From the NCBI RefSeq assembly GCF_011045125.1, contig NZ_JAAKZF010000006.1, positions 104,624 to 168,623 of the forward strand: a stretch of 64,000 bases of DNA, read 5' to 3'. Under the pieces are notes generated by a model. It had not been told where the DNA came from and made no database searches. It saw only the letters and a list, made by a program, of their open reading frames with translations. Shown one piece after another: positions 45,901 to 55,500 of the stretch (position 1 is its first letter; the number at the start of each line of letters is the position of its first letter). The position numbers and the translations under genes were made by a program. The DNA is from Allomesorhizobium camelthorni. GTDB lineage: Bacteria; Pseudomonadota; Alphaproteobacteria; Rhizobiales; Rhizobiaceae.

Positions 45901-46456
45901 CGGCGAGTTCTCCGCTCCGTGCACGCTTCTTGTAGAAGGCGTCGGCTTCCGTTCTCAGTTCGCCAAGCCGATGACTCAAGTCAGCCAGGCCAGCGCTGGC
46001 CGAAAACAGGAGTTCGCCGAGGTCGCCCTCGCTCGCCAAGATGCTTTTGCCGCCTGCCTCGAGCGTGTCGTCGTCGAGCGAGAACATCGTCCGGTACGAA
46101 TCCCGATCGATGCCTCCGAGATCAGCGCGCAGCACGGCTTCGGAAATCGGCTGGTCATCCGCGTCGAGGAGGTTGTTCTGTGGGCGTTTGATGCGAAAGA
46201 CCTCTCGCTCACCCGTCGTCAGATCCAAAGCCGCACCGAGCCGCATCGAAGGATAGGGATGCAGGAAGCCGTAGGGGCTGCGCATCTCGATGCCGAACAG
46301 GAGGTCCAGGACGGCCGCGAGCGCGGTCGACTTCCCAGCTTCGTTGGGACCATAGACGATATGCAGGTCCGGGCTGCCTTTGGTGCGTTGGCCGAAGTCG
46401 ATCGTGTGGTCGGTGAACTTTCCGTAGCGGGCGAGGTCGAGACGACGAATACGCAT
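42935..46456 (-). CDS. YhaN-like SMC/SbcC-type ATPase
   Basis: 1173 residues. Walker A is YGPNEAGKSTALAAVLDLLF near residue 38. YhaN-specific features follow (MRSPYGFLHPYPSMRLGAAL, then DSYRTMFSLDDDTLEAGGKS). Long coiled-coil arms fill most of the protein. The C-terminal lobe has the SALSKGTRFQLYLALRVAGY signature-like region, Walker B in PVPFLADDIMETFDDF, and VVYFTHHQHL. It is the ATPase/structural subunit of an SbcCD-like DNA end-processing complex. Its start overlaps the nuclease gene stop (TGATG), which couples subunit synthesis. Confidence 0.9.
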   Translation of the reverse strand: MRIRRLDLARYGKFTDHTIDFGQRTKGSPDLHIVYGPNEAGKSTALAAVLDLLFGIEMRSPYGFLHPYPSMRLGAALDLTTGEREVFRIKRPQNNLLDADDQPISEAVLRADLGGIDRDSYRTMFSLDDDTLEAGGKSILASEGDLGELLFSASAGLADLSHRLGELRTEADAFYKKRARSGELAELKSQLDAFKEERTKIDTLASRYAQLVGARESAASRYEETIATRGRIQSRIDEIQRLLAALPRLTTLRTVREKLAPLASLPEAPIGIAEELATLQNVEIELATRSKGVAENINELVSELEKESVDDVALRLADRASRLPDLRARYLTAAKDIPERRLQIREADAAITGILRRIGREDEVDPTRLVLQTSVVGCLRELIESRSGVTSSLRSAEGEVSGARRRLDEAREKLEAAGQGTVVTSNSDSVMAGLATALAALRADDHGVRLRLADRALASHQETLSTRLRGLTPWTGDPQQLLEMAVPDKFTVERWKADLATARKTVERHQQEVERLASDRKRLTAELDALEAIAGVVTDHEAGTVRAAREQAWAEHRRKLDESTAGVFEETLRRDDLATNARFVHVNELARLHQGLQAAAVLDADIARAEELLEAAKTHFQSFNHEIAEAFSHIAPGFRGDTSPERLEAWLGSRDLALEALSTVREAERDRQAARADGAAVGDRLTAALAVAGVSHDPAASFEALVVLAQAVVDRGSEIKRLRQDFEDRARELADRERIHKEAAADDQRWTSEWTAACSASWLGVEGPRPVADVREILSAVSDLGSFIEKTSGLADRVTKMERDQAEFAAEAGRLAEELSIPAQESAPLDLAAAIENRIREAVSARSRRLEKEQAVQVAREKQHELSDATAIHGRRKAELLQFFGVPSLSDIGVVLRQLEQRAALRDDADSAAADIINAVGSPTLDEAEKSLENADRAALETEAAELKGRFEDQDQRSRELFTEHSKAADAVSAIGDDDSVARIEERRRTVSVEIEEKAVRYLKLCIGVAAAEQALRIYRDRHRSSMMAQASEAFHTISRGNYRGLATQPDKDTEMLVAVSADGGSKIASALSKGTRFQLYLALRVAGYHEFASSHRPVPFLADDIMETFDDFRAEEAFRLFAGMAKVGQVVYFTHHQHLCDIARKVCPSVTIHELQQPSASLHLVESSQKVA

Positions 46457-47730
46457 CAGGCAGCCTCCACGTCCGAGTCGGCATGCAGGCGCGCGACTAC
46501 GTTGTCCGCGCCCTCATCCAGCAGGTCAGCAACGACGAGGTCGAATGCGGTCTCTTCCTCTCCGAGTATGTGACGGCATTCCGGAGGCAGCTGTCCTCTC
46601 AGTTCCTCCGCGACCTCGAATGCCGCCGCCTTGAATGCATCCGAGCCTGCTACCTCGTCCGAGATTAGGCGCCGCAGCTCCGCCAGCGGATCTCCGGAAT
46701 TGACCTGCGCAGCCGAGCGTGGTTGGCTCTGGACCTCAAGTTTTTCGACCCAACAGCGGCCAACCGTGGATGCCCGGTCATCGGCTTCGGCTTTGAGGAG
46801 ATCGATGTCGCGTCGCATGCGCCATGCAAGGGGAGTGATACCCGTCAGGCGGACGCGCGCAACCAGGTGATCGGAAGCGGCATCCGTCCGCGTTCGTTCC
46901 AGCGCCTTTCCGATTTCCCGAGCCAGACCGGCCCAGTCTTCTATCTGGCTCGTATCGACTTCGACGCGTTCGAATTGCGCGACGCTGGTGAAGCGCTCTT
47001 CGATCCGGACTGACAGGTCGTCGGAGACGGTTACGAGGGACACCGACTTGACGCCGGATTCGTTGATGTCGCGTCCCTGGGGCATACCGGGCATGACCAC
47101 GGTACATTTTCCTTCGAATACCGATCGTTTGTGGATGTGGCCTAACGCCCAGTAGTGGAAGCCCGTCGCATCGAGGTCGGCGAGGCTGCATGGGGCATAA
47201 GGATTGTGGCCGCTTGATCCCGAGAGGCTGGAGTGAAGGATGCCGATGTTGAAGGCGCCGTCGATCATGGGCTTGTACTTGCCCACGAGGTTTTCTGGGG
47301 CGTGTGGCTCGGCAAAGCTCAGGCCATGAACGAAGACGGGGAAGTCGCCTCGTGCTCTCTCGACCGCAATGGCTTCGGCCCGCCCGCTGAACACCTTCAC
47401 CGTTTCCGGAAAGACCAATTCCTTCGTGATCTGCGAGACGGCGTCGTGATTGCCCCTGATGATGAAAACACGAATGCCCGCTTCGTGCAGCCGACGCACC
47501 TGTTCCGCGAGAAACCGCGCCGTCTTCATCGATGTCTGCTCGCCGTCGTAGAGATCGCCGGCCAGCAGCAGCGCGTCGACCTGCTCTCGAAGGCAGAGAT
47601 CAATGACACGCACGAATGCCTGCCGGGTCGCATTCCCGATCAGGTCGGCGAGCTCCGGGCTTCGCATAGCCAAAGACCTGAGCGGAGAATCCAAATGGAT
47701 ATCCGCCGCGTGAACAAATCGATACGCCAC
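46456..47730 (-). CDS. YhaO/SbcD-like DNA exonuclease subunit
   Basis: 424 residues. Calcineurin-like phosphoesterase motifs appear in order: ADIHLDSPL (Asp, His), LLAGDLYDGEQ, IIRGNHDAVS, ILHSSLSG and ALGHIHKRSVF, the Mn-binding set of SbcD/Mre11 nucleases. The C-terminal about 150 residues are the capping/ATPase-binding part. With the YhaN-like ATPase it should form a double-strand-end nuclease. In this island, processing of phage or plasmid DNA ends is as likely as general repair. Confidence 0.9.
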   Translation of the reverse strand: MAYRFVHAADIHLDSPLRSLAMRSPELADLIGNATRQAFVRVIDLCLREQVDALLLAGDLYDGEQTSMKTARFLAEQVRRLHEAGIRVFIIRGNHDAVSQITKELVFPETVKVFSGRAEAIAVERARGDFPVFVHGLSFAEPHAPENLVGKYKPMIDGAFNIGILHSSLSGSSGHNPYAPCSLADLDATGFHYWALGHIHKRSVFEGKCTVVMPGMPQGRDINESGVKSVSLVTVSDDLSVRIEERFTSVAQFERVEVDTSQIEDWAGLAREIGKALERTRTDAASDHLVARVRLTGITPLAWRMRRDIDLLKAEADDRASTVGRCWVEKLEVQSQPRSAAQVNSGDPLAELRRLISDEVAGSDAFKAAAFEVAEELRGQLPPECRHILGEEETAFDLVVADLLDEGADNVVARLHADSDVEAA

Positions 47731-48048
47731 TTACCCAGCCTCCCGCTCCCAATCAGCTGCCGATGATTCCCCAAGGAACCGTACGTTTGCATGCCATAGC
47801 GGTGGTGGGTGCCAATTCCTGTCATGTGTCCCCAGGAAACTGCACTGTTAGATGAGAAGGGAAAGATGGAAGGCGGCGCGCGGCGCTTTTGCGGCATTCG
47901 GTAGCAACTGCCACCATCATTGCCGTCGATCCAACTCCCTAGTCCCTATGATTGCTGGGCCTGAGGGTGGCCCGTCATCCGATATGCAACGGTACGAGGG
48001 TTAAGCCGGCTGGCCGGCGCAGAGCCTCATGCATAGGAGACGGGCCAC
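47731..48048. other. Gap holding the left end of an IS110 fragment
   Basis: About 320 bases with no gene. The right half, from roughly 47950 to the transposase ATG, probably belongs to the IS110 fragment. IS110-group elements have a non-coding left end that makes the bridge RNA, but I cannot define its structure here. Confidence 0.45.
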
Positions 48049-48382
48049 ATGGACCATATCAGATTTGTCGGTTTGGATATTCACAAGGAGCGGATTTCGA
48101 TCGCGGTGGCAGAGAGCGGACGCGTTGGGTCGGTGGAATATCTCGGCGAGATTGCCAATGACCCTGATGCCATCAACAAGCTGTGCGATCGTCTGGGGCG
48201 TTCCGGCAAGCCGCTGGCGTTTTGCTATGAGGCCGGCCCGTGCGGTTATGGCGTTTATCGCCAACTCGCAAGCCTGGGCCATCGCTGCGACGTGGTGGCG
48301 CCATCGCTGATTCCGAGGAAGCCTGGCGATCGGGTGAAGACAAACCGTCGCGACGCCACCATGCTCGCCCGCCTCAATCGCA
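48049..48382 (+). pseudogene. IS110-family transposase, N-terminal fragment
   Basis: The first 111 codons are a good IS110 DEDD (RuvC-like) domain: FVGLDIHKERISIAVAE with the first Asp, CYEAGPCGYGVYRQLAS with the Glu, and KTNRRDATMLARL with the late Asp pair region. After ARLNRK the sequence leaves the family and the C-terminal Ser transposase domain is missing. The fragment is inactive; the break near 48382 marks a deletion or rearrangement. Confidence 0.85.
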
Positions 48383-48949
48383 AAACCCAAACATCAGCCT
48401 CGGCGCGATATGCGGCGCTGGAGGCGGGACAATGCCGGGGAGCCCTCGTCTCCACTATGAGCCTCGACGCTCGCCATCTAGACAGAGGCAGCCCCAAACG
48501 AAACAAGGTCATGCGGCCCGACCCGCGGATGAGAGATTGTTGACCGACGTTCAAGTCCCGCCTCTTGCACCTCATATCCGCCGTACAAATACCTCGACCG
48601 CCGATCGGATCGGTGGGCCAAATTTCTACGCCAAAGGCCGTTGTCAGCAATCATGAGAGTGGACAGCCTACAGGAATGGATAGCCGAGGGGAGGCGCGGG
48701 TTGGTGATCCGGCGGTCAATCTCGGGACACATCCGGGCGTTCGTGGAAGCTACATTGGCCGCGCTCATCGAGGCCTGCGCAGGCATCTGACGCCGCAAGC
48801 TCGATAGCGCTTCGGCGATCACCTTATGCGCAGGCGGTTATCGATTTCCTTGGCTTTCCGAGCGATTGCAAATCCCCATGCTTGGTTTAATATCGGATCG
48901 ATTGATTTAATATCGAACCACATGGCTCGATATCGAACCAGAGAGAACC
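48383..48949. other. Degenerate stretch and promoter of the nucleotidyltransferase pair
   Basis: No coding frame in the first 500 bases can be linked to a family; one short plus-strand frame (48654-48791, starting MRVDSLQEWIAEG) is unexplained. The right end carries three TATCG repeats and the start region of the nucleotidyltransferase gene. Confidence 0.45.
48886..48940 (+). promoter_or_regulatory. Three 20-bp-spaced TATCG iterons (likely operator)
   Basis: TATCGGATCG (48891), TATCGAACCA (48911) and TATCGAACCA (48931) are exactly 20 bp apart, two helical turns, placing bound proteins on one face of DNA. The last lies 10 bases before the ATG of a protein with a winged-helix domain, which suggests autoregulation. 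Confidence 0.65.
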
Positions 48950-49612
48950 ATGGCACGGTCAAGGTCACAAAGTGCGATCCGCAATCCGTTGACGCACATT
49001 CTAGGCGTCGATTCCAATGTTGCCGTCCTGCGCGAGCTGGTTCGACATGGCGGCGCTCTTTCTGCTTCCGACATCCAGGGCAGGTCGGGGCTGTCCAGAA
49101 GCGGTGTGAGGCTCGGGTTAATTTCGTTGGAGAAGTCAGGAATCGTCGTCAGTGAGGGTTCGTTGGCGACAAGGCTTCATCGGTTCAATACGGCGCACTT
49201 TCTGTCTCCGCAGATTGCTGCACTCTACGTAGCGGAGAAAGACAGATTCACCGACATCGTTGAGAGCATCCGAAACAGCGCCGGAACGCAGCGTTCACTG
49301 CTCAGAAGTCTTTGGATCTATGGAAGCGTCGCTCGGAAGGAAGACGGACCAGAAAGCGATCTCGACATCGGGTTAATCGCGGATAAGGAGTATTTGTCCG
49401 GACTCGTGGAGGCAGTCAGGGAGAACTTGCGCGAGCCCGCAGCAAGGCTCGGCTTCCTTCCGAACGTTGTCGGTCTTGATTTAGAGGATGTAAGTCGGCT
49501 TGCTCGAGACGCAGATCCCTGGTGGTTGACCGCGACATTGGATGTTGTCGTCCTTGCTGGTGACCGACCTGAAGAAGTTCCCGTCCGTGACAGGAGCCAT
49601 AACTATGGTTAG
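48950..49612 (+). CDS. Winged-helix nucleotidyltransferase (MNT-like)
   Basis: 220 residues. Residues about 18-85 are a winged helix (ALSASDIQGRSGLSRSGVRL). A minimal nucleotidyltransferase domain (about 115-195) has the GS and DxD signature WIYGSVARKEDGPESDLDIG and a third acidic residue in TLDVVVLAG. In MntA/HepT pairs such an enzyme is the antitoxin, adding AMP to the HEPN toxin. The fused winged helix would also let it bind its own promoter, where three spaced repeats lie. It overlaps the next gene by eight bases. Confidence 0.8.
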   Translation: MARSRSQSAIRNPLTHILGVDSNVAVLRELVRHGGALSASDIQGRSGLSRSGVRLGLISLEKSGIVVSEGSLATRLHRFNTAHFLSPQIAALYVAEKDRFTDIVESIRNSAGTQRSLLRSLWIYGSVARKEDGPESDLDIGLIADKEYLSGLVEAVRENLREPAARLGFLPNVVGLDLEDVSRLARDADPWWLTATLDVVVLAGDRPEEVPVRDRSHNYG

Positions 49613-50006
49613 GACGGGTTCGACAAAGAAAAAGGATGGAGCCTATGCCTCTGGACGACTCGTGGTAGCCCGAGGTTTCCTCAAGGATGCACGCAACAGC
49701 GTTACCGTTGCTGATCCGGGAGACATCGGCAATCCCGCGATGTCGACAGTTATCAACTGCGTCATCGCCTATGCGGACGCGCTAACGGCCAAATACAGGG
49801 GCGAGATAAACCAGGAAGACCACCAAGCGGCAGTCAAATTGCTACGTGCCGCGTTAGGAAATGATTTGCCTCGTAGGCAGGAATCCAATCTGAAGACGCT
49901 CCTGGTCCAGTACGGCTCGAGGGCGAAGACGCGCGCCGATGCCGAGAGGTCCCTTGAAAGGCTAGAGGAGTTCGCCGATTGGGCGGAGGAGATGTACGCC
50001 CGATAG
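49605..50006 (+). CDS. HEPN-like partner of the nucleotidyltransferase
   Basis: 133 residues from an ATG with AGGAG eight bases upstream. It is all helical: NCVIAYADALTAKYRGEINQ, DHQAAVKLLRAALG, SLERLEEFADWAEEMYAR. The layout fits a HEPN domain of the SAV_6107-like kind, but the usual Rx4-6H ribonuclease motif is not visible, so activity is doubtful. Gene order and overlap with the nucleotidyltransferase suggest a toxin-antitoxin or defence pair. Confidence 0.65.
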   Translation: MVRTGSTKKKDGAYASGRLVVARGFLKDARNSVTVADPGDIGNPAMSTVINCVIAYADALTAKYRGEINQEDHQAAVKLLRAALGNDLPRRQESNLKTLLVQYGSRAKTRADAERSLERLEEFADWAEEMYAR

Positions 50007-50385
50007 GAACGGACTGTCGAGCTAGCCTGCGGACAATCGGTAATGACGCAACCGATGCGAGACCTTCGGTCTCCCATCCCACAGCGAACTGCAGACTTGG
50101 TGGTCTTTGCTGCCGAATGCCGCGCTTTTGGCGGGTCCATGTTCCAAGAAGCGTGAATTCCGCAGTATTTGGGAGTAACCGCCACTAGTTACCGGATTCG
50201 CGTTTTCTCGCGGGCAACAAGCGTCCGCTAAGGGTGGAACCTTGCCGTCTGGGTTGACTGCCGGATGTGCAGGCTGGCGGCTGGCAGGTACGTAAGAATT
50301 TCGAAAGCCGATCTGGGCATTTTCCCGGAAACGTCGTCGACAGGAGCGATGCTTCGGTCATCACGTGCATGGTTTGGGGGGTATC
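50007..50385. other. Intergenic stretch, nothing recognised
   Basis: About 380 bases between the HEPN-like gene and the next start, with no supported coding frame, repeat or strong hairpin. It must contain the promoter of the HNH-like gene, whose ribosome site is the G-run GGGGGG just before its ATG. Confidence 0.45.
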
Positions 50386-51393
50386 ATGGCAGACGAAATA
50401 TTCATATCGATGACTGGCGACCGAAATGAACTCTGGGCGGAATGCCTGCAGCGGAACCTGGTCGCGCTTGGTTTCGACAGGCCGTATTTCGAGGCATGGC
50501 ATGCAGGAGACTACGAAGGCTATCTGGCGCTCGAACGGGCGGCGGCGTCTGCGGGTTCTCTCGACGGAGACATCAAGGCTCGCGCGACACTCTGGTTCAA
50601 TCGCGCCACACGGCTCACGGAGAGCGAAGGTGACGTCTGGTTGCATCGCGACGGCAACAACCTTTACTGGGCTGAAACCACCGCGGATGCGCCAGTGTTC
50701 GAGCCCTACGATGATCAGGTTATGATCGCGAAGCCGGTCGGCGGATGGTTACGGCGAAACAGGAAGACCGTCGCCCTCACATGGAATTCAATACACCCGA
50801 AAGCCAAGGACTACCTGGTCACGCAACAGGCGATCTTCAGGGTCGCGAACGAGGACATGAAGGCCTACCTGCGTGCGCTGATCGATGGTTCCGGTCTGGA
50901 CGAGTGGCACACACGTCCGGACTGGAGGGAGCGGCTTGGGGAGGGCAAGGGCAAGTCGCTTGGAAAGAACGTTGAGCTTTCCGAAATGGCGATAACCCGC
51001 ATGATTTTTTCGATCAGGGACACCGTCAAGAATTCGAACGGTCAACTCGTTCTGAAGACCCTGAAGGACAAGAAACTCCTATGCTCGGAAGCGGAGATGC
51101 GGTCCCATCTCGCCGATCTTATGAAGAGCCAGCAGGGACTCTGTGCGATCACGAAGCTCCCGATGCACCTCGACGGACAGGACGGTTTTGAGCACGACAT
51201 GCTGGCCTCAGCTGATCGCATCGACAGCAATGGTCATTATGCAATCGGGAACGTCCAGCTGGTGTGCCGATTTGTGAACTTCTGGAAGTGTGCCCAGGAG
51301 AACGGCCGATTTGTCGAGCTCCTGAACCGTGTCGTAGCCCGGCGCGTATCCGAAGGGGTCACGGCGTCTGGAGAGTTGGCTTCGTGCACTTAA
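50386..51393 (+). CDS. HNH-like endonuclease-domain protein, unknown
   Basis: 335 residues from the ATG of MADEIFISMTGDRNELWAEC. The first about 220 residues are an unknown domain. The C-terminal part (about 225-310) is an HNH-like nuclease region: SQQGLCAITKLPMHLDG, then ADRIDSNGHYAIGNVQLVCR with the Asp and Asn/His-type residues, then FVNFWK. The DRIDSxxxYxxxNVQLVC pattern is common in phage and accessory HNH proteins. It stands alone, upstream of a ClpP-fold exported protein. Confidence 0.65.
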   Translation: MADEIFISMTGDRNELWAECLQRNLVALGFDRPYFEAWHAGDYEGYLALERAAASAGSLDGDIKARATLWFNRATRLTESEGDVWLHRDGNNLYWAETTADAPVFEPYDDQVMIAKPVGGWLRRNRKTVALTWNSIHPKAKDYLVTQQAIFRVANEDMKAYLRALIDGSGLDEWHTRPDWRERLGEGKGKSLGKNVELSEMAITRMIFSIRDTVKNSNGQLVLKTLKDKKLLCSEAEMRSHLADLMKSQQGLCAITKLPMHLDGQDGFEHDMLASADRIDSNGHYAIGNVQLVCRFVNFWKCAQENGRFVELLNRVVARRVSEGVTASGELASCT

Positions 51394-51525
51394 GCAGCAT
51401 CCTGACTGGCTGGGTGCCTCTCAGACGCAGCCTGTCATTTGGTGGCGGTTGCTACCGAATGGTGGACCGATCTTGATCGACCAGCAGACCCTGATATCAC
51501 GAAGCAGGGGTAGGGGCTGGCGAGC

Positions 51526-52575
51526 ATGTGGCGACTTGGACTGATCAGTGCGTTCTTCGGGGCGCTCACGTGGAGCGGCGCAACAGCGGCCGAGATCGAA
51601 CTTCTCGATCTTCCTGGCGAGGTCGACATCGTCAGCATCGAAGGCGAGATCACCGACGGGGACGCGCATCGGTTCAACGACGTCGCGAGCGGTCGCGGCC
51701 GGGTGTCCGTGGTCCTGCAAAGTCCCGGTGGGCTCGTCAGCGAAGCGCTGCAGATCGGTGCGGAAATCAGGCTCCGGAACTTCGCCACAATGGTGTTCGC
51801 CGATGGCGAATGCTACTCGGCTTGCGGGTTGATCTGGGTGTCGGGCGCGCGGCGGTACATGTCGCCGGACTCGAAAATCGGATTCCATGCTGCCTACCGT
51901 GAGGAGAACGGCGAGTACCGGGAAAGCGGTGTCGCCAATGCCGAGATCGGTTCATTCCTGACGCATCTGGGGCTGAGAATCGAAGCTATCCGCTACTTCA
52001 CGGTCGCAGGCCCTCAAGAGTTCCTGTTGCTGACCCCGGAACGCGCCCGGGCGCTAGGCATCGAAGTTTTCGAACAGAACGGACCGGAAGTAACTTCGCC
52101 GACGCAGGCGCCCACCGCGGACATTCACGCGGATCGCTTCGTATCCTATACGCTGCTGCAGTCACGCTGCACCGGCTTCCTTCAGCCTTCGGCAACGGCC
52201 ATCGATCGAGGCATTCGGCGAGCCTTCGAGGAAGGCAACCGGCTCGTAAGCTCCGAAAAATGGATCGAGCTTTGGACGCCGATGCTCGATCAGGTGAAGT
52301 CGCAGCTGAACGCCAAAGGCCCGCTTCTGTTGTGCCTCGAAACGGAGTCACACCTGCGAAGACAAACGGTACTAGCAGAGTGCAACAGGTCTCGCTCCCG
52401 CCGCGACCGCGCGTGTCTACGATCTCGTCCTTGTCACCTGCAACATCAAGGATTTGAAGGCTGCGGGTCCGCCGGTTCGATCCTTTCAGCGATCCGCCTC
52501 TTCGCATCGAGCGATGAGAGCCTGGGGTTCCCACATCTCTCAGGTGCTCAAGATGCAGTTGTCCGCCAACATTAG
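51526..52575 (+). CDS. Exported ClpP-fold protein (COG3904-like), second copy
   Basis: 349 residues with signal peptide MWRLGLISAFFGALTWSGAT (cleavage near AA-EI). The ClpP-like domain (about 30-190) has VVLQSPGGLVSEALQIGAEI, then DGECYSACGLIWVSGARRYM with the nucleophile Ser, and KIGFHAAYRE. Fold and motif spacing match the protein at 10.5 kb, but the C-terminal halves differ. After LLLCLETES the frame turns Arg/Ser-rich and overlaps the 3' end of the convergent GGDEF-EAL gene by four bases, so the natural end may have been lost. Confidence 0.78.
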   Translation: MWRLGLISAFFGALTWSGATAAEIELLDLPGEVDIVSIEGEITDGDAHRFNDVASGRGRVSVVLQSPGGLVSEALQIGAEIRLRNFATMVFADGECYSACGLIWVSGARRYMSPDSKIGFHAAYREENGEYRESGVANAEIGSFLTHLGLRIEAIRYFTVAGPQEFLLLTPERARALGIEVFEQNGPEVTSPTQAPTADIHADRFVSYTLLQSRCTGFLQPSATAIDRGIRRAFEEGNRLVSSEKWIELWTPMLDQVKSQLNAKGPLLLCLETESHLRRQTVLAECNRSRSRRDRACLRSRPCHLQHQGFEGCGSAGSILSAIRLFASSDESLGFPHLSGAQDAVVRQH

Positions 52576-55500
52576 CATCGTCGGGTTCCTGTCGACCGGG
52601 CGTCCGCCGCTTGGTGGCCCACCAGGCTTCGATAGTCCTCGATCGGAAGCGGACGGCCGATTAGATATCCCTGAACCTGTTCGCAGCCCTCCGCGGCCAG
52701 GAACGCCAACTGGTTGTCGGTCTCGACGCCCTCCGCCGTCACGGGCAGGTGGAGGCCACGCCCAAGCCCGATGACGGCGCGGATGATCGCCGCCGATTGC
52801 GGCTGGTGCACGTTCATGACGAAGGACTGGTCGATCTTGATCTTGTCGAACGGGAACGACTGCAGATAGGAGAGCGAGGAATAGCCGGTTCCGAAATCGT
52901 CCATGGCGATGCCGACGCCGAGGGCTTTGAGCCGCCGCAGGATGGCGATGGCGCGTGCGTGGTCGCCGATCAGTACGCTTTCGGTGATCTCGAGCTCCAG
53001 CCGGCTTGGTGTGAGCCCCGTTTCGAGCAAGATCGCGTGCACCAGGCCAGGCAGGTCGCCGTGCCTGAACTGGATCGGCGAGAGATTGACCGCCACATGA
53101 AGGCCGCCGCTCCAGTTGGTCGCCTCGCGACAGGCTTCGCGCAATGTCCACTCGCCGATTTCCATGATAACGCCGCTTTCCTCGGCGACCGGAATGAACG
53201 TCGTCGGCGACACGGCACCGCGCTTCGGATGCTGCCATCGCAGCAGCGCCTCGAAGCCCAGGATCCGGCCATCGATGCTGGCCTGCGGCTGGTAGTGCAG
53301 ATGCAGTTCCCTTCTGGACAGCGCCGCCTGAAGGTCACGCTGCAGCGACCGCTTTTCGCGGAGCTGCCTGTCCATCTCGGGCTCAAAGAACCTGGCTCTT
53401 CCGCGCCCTTCCTGCTTGGCGCGGTAGAGCGCCGCATCGGCATTGGCAAGCAACGCACTGCCACTCTGTCCGTCCACTGGGTAGACGGCGACGCCCATGC
53501 TGACGCCGGCCTTGATCCTGTTGCCGTCGATGTCGACCTCTTCCGCGAGGGCGGCAAGGATACGGTCGAGCATCGCCGTCGCGGCAGCCGGCTGCTTGCC
53601 CTGATCCACGAGCAGGATGAACTCGTCGCCGCCCAGACGGGCGAGGAACGCGCCGTCGACCGCCCGTTGCAGGCGCTCGGCGACCTGGCAGAGAAACTCA
53701 TCGCCGACATTGTGGCCGAAGACGTCATTGACCTCCTTGAAACGGTCGAGGTCGATGTAGATCAGGGCGAACTGGCTCCTGACTGCGGCGCTCTCCTTCA
53801 GCAAAGTCTCGAGTCTCTCGCTGAATGCAGCGCGATTGGGCAGATCGGTCAGCGCATCGTGCATGGCCAGGTGGGCAATGCGTTGTTCGGCTTCCCTGTG
53901 CTCGGTGACGTCCTCGACGACGCGCAGTAGGTATTTCGGGACGCCGTCGTCTTCCCTGATAGCGATCGCCGACGAGTTGACGATCCGCTGCCCCTTGTTC
54001 GGTACCTCCATCGGCGCGCCGACGATCTTTTCGGGTCCGCCGACCGTCAGCAGCTGGTCATCCAGTCTCCGGAGCACCGCCGCGATGTCCGGCGCGAAGA
54101 TGTCGTCGACGGTCTTGCCGACTATCTGGTCCCGGGAGAGGCCGACGAACTCCTCGCCGGCCTTGTTGACGAGAAGATAGCGCTGGGAGGCCGCGTCCTT
54201 GACGAAGACGGTCACCGGCACGCTCTCGATGACCGTGTCGAGGAACTCCCGGGTGGTGCGCAGCTCGTTTTCCGCGCGCTTCCTCTCCGTGATGTCGACG
54301 ACCGACGCCAGCGACGCGTCCCGGCCCTGATAGCCGAGGCGGGTCGAATAGACGAGAACGTCAATGGGACTGCCGTCCGCCTTGAGGTGGCGCCAGCTCC
54401 TGCACCGGTCACGCTGCTCGTCGGGGATGGCAAGGACCTCCTTGAGCGCCTGCCGCTCCTCCGGCGGCCGGATGTCGAGCAACGTCATGGACAGGAACTG
54501 CTCGCGCGCGTAGCCATAATGATCGACGGCCGCCTGGTTGACGTCCAGGAAGGCCAGCGTCTCGCGGTCGTGGACCCACATCGGAACCGGATTGCTCTCG
54601 AACAGCAGCCGGAAGGATGTCTCTCTCTGCTTAAGATCGGTAATGTCGATCCTGACACCGACGCTGCCGCCGTCGGTCGTGCGCCGTTCGTGGATCCGCA
54701 GCCAGCGGCCGCCCGGCAGTTCCTGTTCGTGGGTGATGCTGGCTTGTGCGTGGCGTGCCAGACGCTCGGCGAGCCATTCCTCCTCGCGTCCCACCGCCTG
54801 CGGATATTGTCCACGCTTCAGACCGGCCCGAAGCGTGTCTTCGAAGCGCATGCCCTTGGCGATATTGTCGCCGCTTTCGGCATAGATCTGCTGGTAACGC
54901 TCGTTCCAGAGCACGTATCTGTCCTCGGCATCGAAGAGGGCGAGGCCCTCGGGAACGACCTTGAACGCGTCCAGTAGCCGCAAGTGAGCTTCCCGCGCCT
55001 CGCGTTCGGCGCGTTCCGCCTCGGCGCGCGCGTCGGCGACGGCCTTCTCCGCACGCTTGGCCTCCGTCACGTCTTCGTGGGTCGAGACCCAGCCGCCGTC
55101 GGCCGTTGCCCGATGTCGCACCTGCACGAAGCGGCCGCAACGAAGCTCGGTGGTCCAGCATTGCTGCCCGCCGTCGATGTTGACCGAATTGAACCAGGCC
55201 AGATAATCCTCGCGCGGCATGTCCGGTGACGAGCCGACCGCGTCACGCAGTTCGAGGATATCGCCGAGCGTCATCCCCGGGCGGACGCTTTCCGGGGTCA
55301 GGCCATAGATCTCCGCGTAGCGGTGGTTCGAAACGATCAGCCTTTGCTCCGCATCGAAGAAGCAGATGCCTTGCTCGACATTGTCAAATGTGGTGCTGAG
55401 CTGCGCGTTGCGGTTCTGAAGCTGACTGCGGGCCTCGCGCAGGGCCAGATGCGTTTTGACCCTGGCCAGCAGCTCCTCCGCCTGCACCGGCTTCGTGACG

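Noticed and set aside
48391..48650. The stretch after the IS110 break as a continuing transposase
   Set aside because: Residues after ARLNRK do not match the IS110 family and other frames give no Ser-domain motif.
48886..48940. The TATCG repeats as a CRISPR array or replication iterons
   Set aside because: Only three short units at a 20-bp period, directly before a gene with a DNA-binding domain; there are no spacers, cas genes or replication initiator.
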